Shown one piece after another: positions 34,070-50,942 of a stretch of DNA of 57,601 nt. Source of the DNA: an uncultured Metabacillus sp. (GTDB lineage: Bacteria > Bacillota > Bacilli > Bacillales > Bacillaceae); NCBI RefSeq assembly GCF_947503125.1, contig NZ_CANNCR010000026.1:1-57601 (forward strand), read 5' to 3'. The number at the start of each line of letters is the position of its first letter. Positions within the stretch are counted from its first letter, which is position 1. The notes under the pieces were generated by a model, which saw only the letters and a list, made by a program, of their open reading frames with translations, did no database searches and was not told where the DNA came from. Both the position numbers and the translations under genes were made by a program.

Positions 34070-35260
34070 ATGGCTAAAGAAAAATTCGACCGTTCCAAAA
34101 CGCATGCTAATATCGGTACAATTGGTCACGTTGACCATGGTAAAACTACATTAACAGCTGCTATCACTACTGTTCTTGCTAAACGCAGTGGTAAAGGTGC
34201 GGCTATGGCTTACGATCAAATCGACGCTGCTCCAGAAGAGCGCGAGCGTGGAATCACAATCTCAACTGCACACGTTGAGTATGAAACTGAAACTCGTCAC
34301 TATGCACACGTTGACTGCCCAGGACACGCTGACTATGTTAAAAACATGATCACTGGTGCTGCTCAAATGGATGGCGGTATCCTAGTTGTATCTGCAGCTG
34401 ACGGCCCAATGCCTCAAACTCGTGAGCACATCCTTTTATCTCGTCAAGTAGGTGTTCCATACCTAGTTGTATTCTTAAACAAATGTGACATGGTTGATGA
34501 CGAAGAGTTATTAGAACTAGTTGAAATGGAAGTTCGTGACCTTCTTTCTGAATATGAATTCCCTGGTGATGATGTACCAGTAATCAAAGGTTCTGCTCTT
34601 AAAGCTCTTGAAGGAGATGCTGAGTGGGAAGAAAAAATCGTTGAACTTATGAATGCTGTTGATGAGTACATCCCAACTCCAGAACGTGACACTGACAAAC
34701 CATTCATGATGCCTGTTGAGGACGTATTCTCAATCACTGGTCGTGGAACAGTTGCTACTGGTCGTGTTGAGCGTGGACAAGTTAAAGTTGGTGACGTAAT
34801 CGACATCATCGGTTTAACTGAAGAGCCAAAATCAACTACTGTAACAGGTGTTGAAATGTTCCGTAAGCTTCTTGATTATGCTGAAGCTGGAGATAATATC
34901 GGTGCACTTCTTCGTGGGGTTTCTCGTGATGAAGTACAACGTGGACAAGTACTTGCTAAACCAGGTACAATCACTCCACACACTAAATTTAAAGCAGAAG
35001 TTTACGTTTTATCAAAAGAAGAGGGTGGACGTCACACTCCATTCTTCTCTAACTACCGTCCTCAGTTCTACTTCCGTACAACTGACGTAACTGGTATCTG
35101 TCAACTTCCTGAAGGCGTAGAAATGGTTATGCCTGGGGATAACGTTGAAATGTCTGTTGAACTTATCGCTCCAATCGCGATTGAAGAAGGAACTAAGTTC
35201 TCAATCCGTGAAGGTGGACGTACTGTAGGCGCAGGCGTTGTTGCTTCTATCCAAGAATAA
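34070..35260 (+). CDS. tuf: Elongation factor Tu
   Basis: EF-Tu delivers aminoacyl-tRNA to the ribosome. The 396-residue protein has GHVDHGKT (19-26), DCPGH and NKCD motifs and domains II and III complete. The SD is TAAGGAGG. Codon use is strongly biased toward the preferred set, as expected for a very highly expressed gene. Confidence 0.98.
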   Translation: MAKEKFDRSKTHANIGTIGHVDHGKTTLTAAITTVLAKRSGKGAAMAYDQIDAAPEERERGITISTAHVEYETETRHYAHVDCPGHADYVKNMITGAAQMDGGILVVSAADGPMPQTREHILLSRQVGVPYLVVFLNKCDMVDDEELLELVEMEVRDLLSEYEFPGDDVPVIKGSALKALEGDAEWEEKIVELMNAVDEYIPTPERDTDKPFMMPVEDVFSITGRGTVATGRVERGQVKVGDVIDIIGLTEEPKSTTVTGVEMFRKLLDYAEAGDNIGALLRGVSRDEVQRGQVLAKPGTITPHTKFKAEVYVLSKEEGGRHTPFFSNYRPQFYFRTTDVTGICQLPEGVEMVMPGDNVEMSVELIAPIAIEEGTKFSIREGGRTVGAGVVASIQE

Positions 35261-35287
35261 TCTTTCTATATAATAGAAGATATAAAA

Positions 35288-35316
35288 AAGGCGAGCATTC
35301 ATTGCTCGTCTTTTTC
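35288..35316 (+). terminator. Terminator after tuf
   Basis: GGCGAGCA and TGCTCGTC pair around TTCAT-type loop bases and are followed by TTTTTC. It is a clear end to the str-tuf unit. Confidence 0.85.
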
Positions 35317-35355
35317 TATACAATAAAGTATTTAAAAGTTTAAGTATAACTTTTT

Positions 35356-35492
35356 GTACTTAGTTTTAGTGTCTAGCTCCAGCGCCTAGCCCCTCTAGGG
35401 TCTAGCCACTCAAGAATAGAAGGCAAAGAACGCCTTCTATTCTTGAGCGTCTTATTTGCCCTAGGCTGTTCAAGGCGCTTGCGCTTTTTTTC
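35356..35492. repeat. Dispersed hairpin repeat, copy B
   Basis: This is the second copy of the family at 9911-10089. The core is a perfect 16-bp hairpin: 35409-35424 against 35432-35447 around the loop AAAGAAC. Flanking it are AGCGCCT (35381-35387) and its complement AGGCGCT (35473-35479), then GCGCTTTTTTT. The copy follows the tuf terminator, and its own T-rich end could also stop transcription. Confidence 0.8.
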
Positions 35493-35594
35493 TATAAGAG
35501 ACAAAGATCTTATGATTTTACAAAGAAAATGAGTTTGATATTATTTTTTCAAGAGAAACTACGTGATTAGAAAATTAAACCACTGCGGACAATC

Positions 35595-35623
35595 TTGATA
35601 TTCATATTCAATCTATGTATAAT
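35595..35623 (+). promoter_or_regulatory. S10 operon promoter P1
   Basis: TTGATA (35595-35600), a 17-nt spacer and TATAAT (35618-35623) are close to consensus. Confidence 0.7.
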
Positions 35624-35666
35624 AGTGAAAGTGCGCAAGATTACTAGCGATATTTTTAAATATATC

Positions 35667-35695
35667 TTGCATCTGTCACGATTTTTTTATATAAT
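35667..35695 (+). promoter_or_regulatory. S10 operon promoter P2
   Basis: TTGCAT (35667-35672), a 17-nt spacer and a perfect TATAAT (35690-35695) lie 72 nt below P1. The -35 box is weak (three of six). Confidence 0.55.
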
Positions 35696-35697
35696 AG

Positions 35698-36138
<441 letters not shown>

Positions 36139-36178
36139 TCATTAAAATAAATATTGAATCTAATAGGAGGTGTGACTT

Positions 36179-36808
36179 ATGACCAAAGGAATCTTAGGAA
36201 GAAAAATTGGTATGACGCAAGTATTTGCAGAAAACGGTGATTTAATTCCGGTAACTGTAATCGAAGCTACTCCAAACGTTGTTCTTCAAAAGAAAACTGT
36301 TGAAACAGACGGTTATACAGCTGTTCAATTAGGATTTGAAGACAAACGTGAGAAGTTATCTAACAAACCAGAAAAAGGTCACGTTGCAAAAGCAAACACT
36401 GCACCTAAGCGCTTCGTTAAAGAACTTCGTGAAGCTAGCTTAGAGCAATACGAAGTTGGTCAAGAAGTCAAAGTTGATATTTTTGCTGCTGGTGAAACAG
36501 TAGATGTAACAGGAATTTCTAAAGGGAAAGGTTTCCAAGGCTCAATCAAACGCCACGGACAATCTCGCGGACCTATGTCTCACGGTTCTCGTTACCATCG
36601 TCGCCCTGGTTCAATGGGACCTGTAGCGCCAAATCGTGTATTCAAAAACAAACTTTTACCTGGTCGTATGGGTGGAGAACGTATTACTGTTCAAAACTTA
36701 GAAATTGTTAAAGTAGATGCAGAACGCAATCTATTATTAATTAAAGGTAACGTTCCAGGACCTAAAAAAGCACTTATCACTGTGAAAAGCGCAGTTAAAT
36801 CTAAATAA
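36179..36808 (+). CDS. rplC: 50S ribosomal protein L3
   Basis: L3 is an early-assembly protein near the peptidyl transferase centre. The 209-residue protein starts [16 protein letters not shown] and has the conserved [12 protein letters not shown] segment, whose glutamine is methylated in some bacteria. The SD is TAGGAGGTG. Confidence 0.97.
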   Translation: MTKGILGRKIGMTQVFAENGDLIPVTVIEATPNVVLQKKTVETDGYTAVQLGFEDKREKLSNKPEKGHVAKANTAPKRFVKELREASLEQYEVGQEVKVDIFAAGETVDVTGISKGKGFQGSIKRHGQSRGPMSHGSRYHRRPGSMGPVAPNRVFKNKLLPGRMGGERITVQNLEIVKVDAERNLLLIKGNVPGPKKALITVKSAVKSK

Positions 36809-36835
36809 TTTCTTTAGGAAAGGAGGAATTGGATA

Positions 36836-37459
36836 ATGCCGAAAGTAGCATTATTAAACCAAACTGGATCTAACGTTGGAGAGATCGAACTAAATGATTC
36901 TGTATTTGGTATCGAACCTAATCAGCACGTATTATTTGAAGCGGTTATCATGCAAAGAGCTTCCTTACGTCAAGGAACTCACAAAGTAAAAAATCGTTCA
37001 GAAGTAGCAGGCGGAGGTCGTAAACCTTGGCGTCAAAAGGGTACAGGACGTGCTCGTCAAGGATCTATCCGTTCGCCACAATGGCGCGGTGGTGGTATCG
37101 TATTTGGACCAACTCCACGTTCTTATGCATATAAATTACCTAAAAAAGTTCGCCGTTTAGCAATCAAATCAGCTTTATCATCTAAAGTAGTTGACAACAA
37201 CATCGTTGTTTTAGAGGACTTAGCGTTAAACGCTCCAAAAACAAAAGAAATGACTGCAGTACTTAAAGGTCTTTCTGTTGATAAAAAAGCGTTGATCGTT
37301 ACAGCAGACAGCAATGAAAATGTTGCATTATCAGCTCGTAACATCCCTGGTGTAACAGTTGTTACAGCAGACGGAGTAAACGTACTTGATGTACTTAACC
37401 ATGAAAAGCTAATCATGACGAAAGCTGCGGTGCAAAAAGTAGAGGAGGTGCTTGCATAA
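36836..37459 (+). CDS. rplD: 50S ribosomal protein L4
   Basis: L4 lines the exit tunnel. The 207-residue protein carries the extended loop [18 protein letters not shown], whose changes give macrolide resistance elsewhere; no deviation is seen. The SD is AAAGGAGG. Its stop overlaps the rplW start by one base. Confidence 0.97.
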   Translation: MPKVALLNQTGSNVGEIELNDSVFGIEPNQHVLFEAVIMQRASLRQGTHKVKNRSEVAGGGRKPWRQKGTGRARQGSIRSPQWRGGGIVFGPTPRSYAYKLPKKVRRLAIKSALSSKVVDNNIVVLEDLALNAPKTKEMTAVLKGLSVDKKALIVTADSNENVALSARNIPGVTVVTADGVNVLDVLNHEKLIMTKAAVQKVEEVLA

Positions 37460-37746
37460 TGAAAGATCCTCGTGATATTATTAAGCGCCCCGTAATCACT
37501 GAACGTTCAACAGATCTAATGACTGAGAAAAAATATACGTTTGAAGTTGATGTTAAGGCTAATAAAACTGAAGTGAAAGATGCAATCGAAGCAATCTTTG
37601 ACGTAAAAGTTGAAAAAGTAAACATCATGAACTATAAAGGTAAATTCAAACGTGTTGGCCGTTATGGCGGATACACAAACCGTCGTCGTAAAGCGATTAT
37701 TAAGCTTACTGAAGATAGCAACACAATCGAATTGTTCGAAGTATAA
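37459..37746 (+). CDS. rplW: 50S ribosomal protein L23
   Basis: L23 sits at the tunnel exit and docks trigger factor and SRP. The 95-residue protein begins [17 protein letters not shown], typical for the family. The start overlaps the rplD stop (TAATG), with GAGGAGGTG inside rplD as SD. Confidence 0.96.
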   Translation: MKDPRDIIKRPVITERSTDLMTEKKYTFEVDVKANKTEVKDAIEAIFDVKVEKVNIMNYKGKFKRVGRYGGYTNRRRKAIIKLTEDSNTIELFEV

Positions 37747-37756
37747 TTTTTAATAG

Positions 37757-38941
<1,185 letters not shown>

Positions 38942-38959
38942 TGAGAGGAGGCATTTTAC

Positions 38960-39304
38960 ATGCAACAATCTAAAGCTGTCGCAAGAACAGTTCGCATTGC
39001 TCCTCGTAAAGCTCGTTTAGTTCTAGATCTTATTCGAGGTAAGCAAGTGGGCGAAGCAGTAGCGATTTTAAATCACACGCCAAAGGCTGCTTCTCCAATC
39101 ATCGAGAAAGTTTTAAAATCTGCAGTGGCAAACGCTGAACATAACTATGAAATGGACATCAATAGCCTAGTTGTTTCTGAAGCTTATGCAAATGAAGGTC
39201 CAACTCTTAAACGTTTCCGTCCACGTGCTATGGGTCGTGCAAGTGCTATTAACAAACGCACAAGCCACATCACAATCATTTTAACAGAAAAGAAGGAGGG
39301 ATAA
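38960..39304 (+). CDS. rplV: 50S ribosomal protein L22
   Basis: L22 lines the narrow part of the exit tunnel. The 114-residue protein keeps the hairpin loop region [16 protein letters not shown], with no change at the known macrolide sites. The SD is GAGAGGAGG. Confidence 0.97.
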   Translation: MQQSKAVARTVRIAPRKARLVLDLIRGKQVGEAVAILNHTPKAASPIIEKVLKSAVANAEHNYEMDINSLVVSEAYANEGPTLKRFRPRAMGRASAINKRTSHITIILTEKKEG

Positions 39305-39307
39305 TCC

Positions 39308-40593
<1,286 letters not shown>

Positions 40594-40613
40594 TAAGAGA
40601 GGAGGTTTACTGA

Positions 40614-40877
<264 letters not shown>

Positions 40878-40916
40878 TATTGTTCGGATAGTTAATTCCG
40901 AAGGGAGGTAACATAA

Positions 40917-41285
<369 letters not shown>

Positions 41286-41321
41286 TAAATCTGATTGCCT
41301 TACTAAGGAGGTGCAACTAGC

Positions 41322-41633
41322 ATGCATGTTAAAAAAGGTGACAAAGTAATGGTTATCTCTGGTAAGGATAAAGGTAAACAAGGCGTAGTACTTGCTTCTT
41401 ATCCTAAAAAAGATCGTGTACTTGTTGAAGGTGTAAATGTTGTGAAAAAACACTCTAAACCTTCTCAAGCTAATCCACAAGGTGGAATCATCAATCAAGA
41501 AGCACCTATCCATGTATCAAATGTTATGCCGCTTGATCCTAAATCAGGTGAACCAACTCGTGTTGGTTATAAAGTGGTTGACGGTAAAAAGGTACGTGTT
41601 GCAAAAAAATCTGGTGAAACTTTAGATAAATAG
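41322..41633 (+). CDS. rplX: 50S ribosomal protein L24
   Basis: L24 initiates 50S assembly. The 103-residue protein starts with the KOW motif ([18 protein letters not shown]). The SD is AAGGAGGTG. Confidence 0.97.
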   Translation: MHVKKGDKVMVISGKDKGKQGVVLASYPKKDRVLVEGVNVVKKHSKPSQANPQGGIINQEAPIHVSNVMPLDPKSGEPTRVGYKVVDGKKVRVAKKSGETLDK

Positions 41634-41658
41634 TAAATAAAGAAGGGAGGTATATTTC

Positions 41659-42198
41659 ATGAACCGCCTTAAAGAAAAATATCAAAAAGAAATTACACCT
41701 GCATTAATGAGCAAGTTTTCATATAAATCAGTAATGCAAGCTCCAAAAATTGAAAAAATCGTAATCAACATGGGTGTTGGTGACGCTGTATCAAATTCAA
41801 AAGCATTAGATGTTGCTGTTGATGAATTAGCGCAAATCACTGGTCAAAAACCAGTTGTAACGAAAGCAAAAAAATCAATCGCAGGCTTCCGCTTACGTGA
41901 AGGTATGCCTATCGGTGCAAAAGTTACACTACGCGGTGAGCGTATGTACCAATTCTTAGATAAGTTAATCTCTGTATCACTACCACGTGTACGTGACTTC
42001 CGCGGGGTTTCAAAAAAATCATTTGACGGTCGCGGTAACTACACTTTAGGTGTGAAAGAGCAATTAATCTTCCCTGAGATTGATTATGATAAAGTAAACA
42101 AAGTTCGTGGTATGGATATCGTTATCGTAACTACTGCGAATACTGACGAAGAAGCTCGCGAACTATTAACACAGTTCGGTATGCCGTTTCAAAAATAA
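41659..42198 (+). CDS. rplE: 50S ribosomal protein L5
   Basis: L5 binds 5S rRNA and P-site tRNA. The 179-residue length is standard and it has the conserved [10 protein letters not shown] and RDFRGVS segments. The SD is GAAGGGAGG. Confidence 0.97.
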   Translation: MNRLKEKYQKEITPALMSKFSYKSVMQAPKIEKIVINMGVGDAVSNSKALDVAVDELAQITGQKPVVTKAKKSIAGFRLREGMPIGAKVTLRGERMYQFLDKLISVSLPRVRDFRGVSKKSFDGRGNYTLGVKEQLIFPEIDYDKVNKVRGMDIVIVTTANTDEEARELLTQFGMPFQK

Positions 42199-42837
<639 letters not shown>

Positions 42838-42866
42838 TAAGCTTAAAATGAATGGAGGTGCAATGA

Positions 42867-43406
42867 ATGTCTCGTATTGGTAAGAAACCACTTGAAATCC
42901 CTGCTGGTGTTACAGTTACTGTCGCTGAAGATAACACTGTAACAGTTAAAGGACCAAAAGGTGAGTTAACTCGCACATTCAACCCTGATATTAAAATCAC
43001 AATTGAAGACAACGTTTTAACTGTAAGTCGTCCATCTGACGCAAAAGAACACCGTGCCCTTCACGGTACAACTCGCAGTCTCCTTGGAAACATGGTAGAA
43101 GGCGTATCAAAAGGATTTGAAAGAGGATTGGAGCTAATCGGTGTCGGATACCGTGCTTCTAAATCTGGTAATAAATTAGTTCTTAATGTTGGTTACTCTC
43201 ACCCTGTTGAGATCACACCTGAACAAGGTATTGAAATTGAGGTTCCATCTCAAACTAAGGTTCTTGTTAAAGGTACTGATAAAGAGCGTGTAGGTGCTAT
43301 TGCAGCTAACATTCGTGACGTTCGTCCACCAGAGCCTTACAAAGGTAAAGGTATTCGCTACGAAGGCGAACATGTACGTCGTAAAGAAGGTAAAACTGCG
43401 AAGTAA
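42867..43406 (+). CDS. rplF: 50S ribosomal protein L6
   Basis: L6 lies near the sarcin-ricin loop. The 179-residue protein is a duplicated-fold family member with the C-terminal motif [16 protein letters not shown]. The SD is ATGGAGGTG. Confidence 0.97.
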   Translation: MSRIGKKPLEIPAGVTVTVAEDNTVTVKGPKGELTRTFNPDIKITIEDNVLTVSRPSDAKEHRALHGTTRSLLGNMVEGVSKGFERGLELIGVGYRASKSGNKLVLNVGYSHPVEITPEQGIEIEVPSQTKVLVKGTDKERVGAIAANIRDVRPPEPYKGKGIRYEGEHVRRKEGKTAK

Positions 43407-43439
43407 TATTGCCTAGATGATAAGAAAGGAGTGACCTAA

Positions 43440-43802
43440 ATGATTACTAAGGCTGATAAAAATGCTGTACGTAAAAAAAGACATGCACGTGTTCGTGCTA
43501 AGTTATCTGGTACTCAGGCTCGTCCACGTCTAAACGTATATCGTTCAAACCAACACATTTATGCACAAGTAATTGATGATACTAATGCTGTTACTTTAGT
43601 GAGTGCATCTACTTTAGATAAAGATTTTGATCTTGATTCAAAAAGCAATGTTGAAGCTGCTCAAAAAGTTGGCGAATTAGTTGCAAAACGTGCTATTGAA
43701 AAAGGTGTTAAATCTGTCGTATTCGATCGCGGCGGATACTTATATCATGGTCGTATTAAAGCTCTAGCTGATGCAGCACGCGAAGCTGGACTAGAATTTT
43801 AA
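43440..43802 (+). CDS. rplR: 50S ribosomal protein L18
   Basis: L18 binds 5S rRNA together with L5 and L25-type proteins. The 120-residue protein has a basic N-terminus and the [16 protein letters not shown] motif. The SD is AAGGAG. Confidence 0.97.
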   Translation: MITKADKNAVRKKRHARVRAKLSGTQARPRLNVYRSNQHIYAQVIDDTNAVTLVSASTLDKDFDLDSKSNVEAAQKVGELVAKRAIEKGVKSVVFDRGGYLYHGRIKALADAAREAGLEF

Positions 43803-43822
43803 TCGCAAAAGGAGGGACATAA

Positions 43823-44326
<504 letters not shown>

Positions 44327-44339
44327 GGAGGGAACTAAA

Positions 44340-44522
44340 ATGGCGAATAAGTTAGAAATTACCCTCACTCGCAGTGTAATTGGTCGTCCTGAAGACCAAC
44401 GTATTACTGTAAGAACACTTGGACTTAAAAAGTTACACCAAACTGTAGTTCAAGAAGATAATCCTGCGATTCGCGGTATGATTAATAAAGTTGCACACTT
44501 AGTTACAGTTAAAGAACAATAA
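44340..44522 (+). CDS. rpmD: 50S ribosomal protein L30
   Basis: A small 60-residue L30 with the typical [15 protein letters not shown] and [10 protein letters not shown] segments. Its SD, AAGGAGG, overlaps the rpsE stop region; the intergenic gap is 13 nt. Confidence 0.96.
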   Translation: MANKLEITLTRSVIGRPEDQRITVRTLGLKKLHQTVVQEDNPAIRGMINKVAHLVTVKEQ

Positions 44523-44541
44523 TTGAAATAAAAATCTATAA

Positions 44542-44993
<452 letters not shown>

Positions 44994-44994
<1 letters not shown>

Positions 44995-46286
44995 TGTTTA
45001 AAACAATCTCCAATTTTATGCGCGTGGGTGATATTCGAAATAAGATCATATTCACCCTTTTAATGTTAATTGTATTTCGTATTGGTACATTCATTCCTGT
45101 GCCGAATGTCAATGCTGATGTGTTACAAGCACAAGATGAACTGAATGTATTCGGAATCTTAAACACATTTGGCGGAGGTGCTTTATATAACTTCTCGATC
45201 TTAGCGATGGGGATTATGCCTTATATTACAGCATCGATCATCGTCCAGCTCTTGCAGATGGACGTTGTGCCAAAATTCACTGAATGGTCAAAGCAAGGTG
45301 AAGTTGGGCGGCGTAAGCTCGCACAATTTACAAGATACTTTACGATCATATTAGGTTTCATCCAGGCGTTAGGTATGTCCTACGGGTTCAATACCCAGTC
45401 AGGCGGATTGTTAATCGAAAATCCTGGCATATGGACGTACTTATTAATTGCGATTGTCTTAACAGCTGGTACAGCATTTTTAATGTGGTTAGGAGAACAG
45501 ATCACCTCCAAAGGTGTTGGAAACGGAATTTCCATTATTATCTTTGCAGGGATCGCAGCAGGCATTCCCTCAACGATTAACCAAATATATGCACAACAAT
45601 TCCAAGATGCCGGCGATCAGCTTTTCATCCGAATTGTAACAGTTGCCATTCTGGTATTGGCTATTTTAGCCGTTATCGTTGGGGTTATTTTCATCCAACA
45701 AGCACTTCGTAAGATTCCAATTCAGTACGCTAAGCGTTCCGGGAACAACAATATGGGCGGAGGTCAAACAACTCATCTGCCTTTAAAAGTGAACCCTGCT
45801 GGCGTTATTCCTGTTATCTTTGCGGTGTCATTTATTATTACTCCACCGACGATAGCAGCCTTTTTTGGTCCGAATGATGTGACGGATTGGATCCAGAAAA
45901 CATTTGATTACACTCAGCCTATAGGGATGATCATCTATATCGCATTAATTATTGCTTTCACATACTTCTATACATTTGTTCAAGTGAACCCTGAGCAGAT
46001 GGCAGAAAATTTGAAGAAGCAAGGCGGCTATATACCTGGTATCAGACCAGGTAAGAATACGCAGGAATATGTTACAAAGGTATTATATCGTCTAACTTTT
46101 GTCGGTTCTCTTTTCTTAGCAGTTATAGCTGTTCTTCCTGTTTTCTTCATTCAATTTGCTGATCTACCGCAATCTGCACAGATTGGCGGAACAAGCTTGT
46201 TAATCGTTGTCGGGGTTGCCCTTGAAACAATGAAACAGCTTGAAAGTCAGCTAGTGAAACGTCATTATAAAGGCTTTATTAAATAG
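44994..46286 (+). CDS. secY: Preprotein translocase subunit SecY
   Basis: SecY is the core of the protein-export channel. The 430-residue protein shows ten membrane segments, the plug-region segment near the N-terminus (GGGALYNFSILAMGIMPYI) and the cytosolic loops with YAKRS and GIRPGK. The start overlaps the rplO stop. With secE upstream in the same window it forms the channel. Confidence 0.97.
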
Positions 46287-46316
46287 GGAGGATATGGGAT
46301 ATGTTCCCATTCCCTC
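46286..46316 (+). other. Hairpin between secY and adk
   Basis: AGGGA (46286-46290) pairs with TCCCT (46312-46316), and ATGGGA (46295-46300) with TCCCAT (46306-46311), around the loop TATGT. The structure starts on the secY stop and sits before the adk SD GAGGGGG, so it may affect adk or act as a processing site. Confidence 0.5.
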
Positions 46317-46319
46317 TAA

Positions 46320-47739
<1,420 letters not shown>

Positions 47740-47756
47740 CCTGAAGGTGACATTGC

Positions 47757-48055
47757 TTGAACGAACCTAATTCGATTCCAGGCATGTGTCAACTTGCTTA
47801 ATCTTGAGCAAGTACGATATGCCATATTGATTGGAAATTTCGGATGTCATTTCGTTTTAATGCTGATGGAGAAAGCGAAGTTTGAATCTCCAAGTAAAAG
47901 AATGTTCATCATCTAGAATTCTTTACCTGAGTATCTCCAGAAGTTCAGAACAGTATAGTGGAAACAGGTCGTGTGACAAATGGAAGTTTGTCAATGAGCA
48001 AGTTACTGATTTTGAGAAGGGAGAACAGTTCGATGGCGAAAGACGATGTAATTGA
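47757..48055 (+). pseudogene. ybzG: Decayed KOW-domain gene (ybzG type) between map and infA
   Basis: In B. subtilis and relatives a small KOW-domain (L14e/L6e/L27e-like) protein is encoded between map and infA. Here its pieces are readable but broken. A TTG start at 47757 after AAGGTG gives NEPNSIPGMCQLA, then stops (47799). A second frame (about 47797-47901) gives QVRYAILIGNFGCHFVL and KFESPSKR. A base is missing near 47902, after which NVHHLEFFT, an in-frame TGA (47928-47930) and [18 protein letters not shown] follow. A last shift near 48003 gives [16 protein letters not shown], with the stop at 48053-48055 inside infA. At least four lesions rule out expression of the intact protein. Alignment to relatives is from memory. 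Confidence 0.8.
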
Positions 48056-48251
48056 AGTTGAAGGAACTGTCGTTGAAACATTGCCAAATGCAATGTTCAA
48101 GGTAGAACTTGAGAACGGTCATACGGTTTTAGCGCATGTATCTGGAAAAATTCGCATGCATTTCATTCGTATTTTACCTGGAGACAAAGTTACGGTAGAA
48201 TTATCTCCATATGATTTAACTCGTGGCAGAATTACGTACCGTTTTAAATAA
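48033..48251 (+). CDS. infA: Translation initiation factor IF-1
   Basis: IF-1 blocks the A site during initiation. The 72-residue OB-fold protein begins [18 protein letters not shown], the standard start. AAGGGAG lies upstream. The reading frame stays open upstream to 47958, but that extension is the tail of the decayed ybzG-type gene read in the infA frame, not part of IF-1. Confidence 0.97.
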   Translation: MAKDDVIEVEGTVVETLPNAMFKVELENGHTVLAHVSGKIRMHFIRILPGDKVTVELSPYDLTRGRITYRFK

Positions 48252-48271
48252 TTAGCACTCCGTACTACTAA

Positions 48272-48400
<129 letters not shown>

Positions 48401-48407
48401 TTTTTAA

Positions 48408-48788
<381 letters not shown>

Positions 48789-48804
48789 GATAAAAGGAGG
48801 GTAA

Positions 48805-49200
<396 letters not shown>

Positions 49201-49380
49201 ATTTTCTGTATAGATTTTGTATCTCTGTCTATAATGGGTTATGATACAGTATATAAGTTCTAGCAGAATCACTTAGTTGTTGTGCACATTCGGGAACTTT
49301 TGAATGGGGAATTTCGGTTAGACGTTTTATAAATTTTCCAGTCTAGCCGGGGTTTCGACGTTTTGAAGGAGGGTTTATAG
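49201..49380 (+). promoter_or_regulatory. rpsK-rpoA gap with promoter candidate and hairpin
   Basis: The 180-nt gap holds no gene. TTGTAT (49218-49223), a 16-nt spacer and TATGAT (49240-49245) is a possible internal promoter. CGGTTAGAC (49315-49323) pairs with GTCTAGCCG (49341-49349), a 9-bp hairpin before the rpoA SD GAAGGAGGG. There is no T run, so readthrough from rpsK to rpoA is expected. Confidence 0.4.
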
Positions 49381-50325
49381 ATGATAGAAATTGAAAAACC
49401 AAAAATCGAAACGGTTGAAATCAGCGATGATGCCAAATACGGCAAGTTCGTCGTCGAGCCACTTGAGCGTGGATATGGTACAACTTTGGGTAACTCCTTA
49501 CGTCGTATTCTTTTATCCTCTCTCCCTGGTGCCGCTGTAACATCGATCCAGATAGATGGCGTACTTCATGAGTTTTCAACAATCGAGGGTGTTGTAGAGG
49601 ATGTTACTTCGATTATCTTAAACATTAAAAAACTTGCTCTTAAAATCTACTCTGATGAGGAAAAGACGCTTGAGATTGATGTTCAAGGCGAAGGCAGTGT
49701 AACTGCATCTGATATTACTCATGATAGTGACGTCGAAATTCTAAATCCAGATCTTCATATTGCAACTCTTGCATCAGATGCTAGCTTTAGAATGAGACTA
49801 ACAGCTAAGCGCGGCCGTGGCTACACGCCAGCTGATTCAAACAAGAGAGAGGATCAGCCTATTGGAGTGATTCCAATTGATTCGATCTACACACCAGTTG
49901 CACGTGTCTCCTACCAAGTAGAGAAAACACGCGTTGGCCAAGTTGCCAACTATGATAAACTGACGCTTGACGTTTGGACTGATGGTAGTACAGGACCGAA
50001 AGAAGCGATTGCTTTAGGTTCAAAGATCCTTACTGAACACCTTAATATTTTTGTAGGGCTTACTGATGAAGCTCAAAATGCAGAAATTATGGTTGAAAAA
50101 GAAGAGGATCAAAAAGAGAAAGTTTTAGAGATGACGATTGAAGAACTAGATTTATCTGTTCGTTCTTACAACTGTTTAAAACGTGCTGGAATCAACACAG
50201 TGCAAGAGCTTGCTCATAAAACAGAAGAGGATATGATGAAGGTTCGTAATCTAGGTCGTAAATCTCTAGAAGAAGTTAAGGCTAAGCTAGAAGAACTAGG
50301 TTTAGGTCTTCGAAAAGACGACTAG
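49381..50325 (+). CDS. rpoA: RNA polymerase alpha subunit
   Basis: RpoA dimerises to start polymerase assembly. The 314-residue protein has the N-terminal assembly domain (1-230, [20 protein letters not shown]) and the C-terminal DNA/activator-binding domain (about 245-314, [25 protein letters not shown]). The SD is GAAGGAGGG. Confidence 0.97.
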   Translation: MIEIEKPKIETVEISDDAKYGKFVVEPLERGYGTTLGNSLRRILLSSLPGAAVTSIQIDGVLHEFSTIEGVVEDVTSIILNIKKLALKIYSDEEKTLEIDVQGEGSVTASDITHDSDVEILNPDLHIATLASDASFRMRLTAKRGRGYTPADSNKREDQPIGVIPIDSIYTPVARVSYQVEKTRVGQVANYDKLTLDVWTDGSTGPKEAIALGSKILTEHLNIFVGLTDEAQNAEIMVEKEEDQKEKVLEMTIEELDLSVRSYNCLKRAGINTVQELAHKTEEDMMKVRNLGRKSLEEVKAKLEELGLGLRKDD

Positions 50326-50420
50326 TTAGAAAGTTAACTAGCGTTTTCGTATGTTTCAATAAAACATTTGTTTTTAGATATACAAAAACATACATTATAC
50401 AACGAAGGAGGGGACATCTG

Positions 50421-50816
50421 ATGTCATACAGAAAATTAGGTCGTACAAGTGCTCAGCGTAAAGCGATGCTACGTGATTTAACTACTGATTTAATCATCTC
50501 AGAACGCATTGAAACTACTGAAGCACGTGCTAAAGAATTACGCTCAGTTGTTGAAAAGATGATTACTTTAGGAAAGCGCGGAGATCTTCATGCTCGCCGT
50601 CAAGCTGCTTCTTATGTACGTAACGAAGTCGCTGAAGTTGTAACAGTTACAACTGAGGAAGGTAAGGAAAAAGATAAGCCGAAATATGCTTTAGAAAAGC
50701 TTTTCAGTGATATCGCTCCACGTTACGAAGATCGCCAAGGCGGTTACACTCGCATCATGAAGCTTGGACCACGTCGCGGTGACGGTGCTCCAATGGTTAT
50801 CATTGAATTAGTTTAA
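50421..50816 (+). CDS. rplQ: 50S ribosomal protein L17
   Basis: L17 lies at the bottom of the 50S near the exit tunnel. The core ([19 protein letters not shown] and [18 protein letters not shown]) is standard. The protein is 131 residues against about 120 in B. subtilis because of an extra charged segment at about residues 72-88 ([16 protein letters not shown]). The SD is GAAGGAGGGG. Confidence 0.96.
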   Translation: MSYRKLGRTSAQRKAMLRDLTTDLIISERIETTEARAKELRSVVEKMITLGKRGDLHARRQAASYVRNEVAEVVTVTTEEGKEKDKPKYALEKLFSDIAPRYEDRQGGYTRIMKLGPRRGDGAPMVIIELV

Positions 50817-50827
50817 TACATTTACTA

Positions 50828-50872
50828 CAAGGGCGTGACAGTTGTAAAACTGGATCAATGCCCTTTTTTTAT
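50828..50872 (+). terminator. Terminator after rplQ
   Basis: AAGGGC pairs with GCCCTT, and CAGTT with AACTG inside, followed by TTTTTTT. It marks the end of the alpha operon. Confidence 0.85.
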
Positions 50873-50942
50873 AGGATAAGGTAAACAGATTTTTTTGCCA
50901 TAGTTTATGTTCTTACGCTTTTCTTAAGAGGAGAAACGAGTG

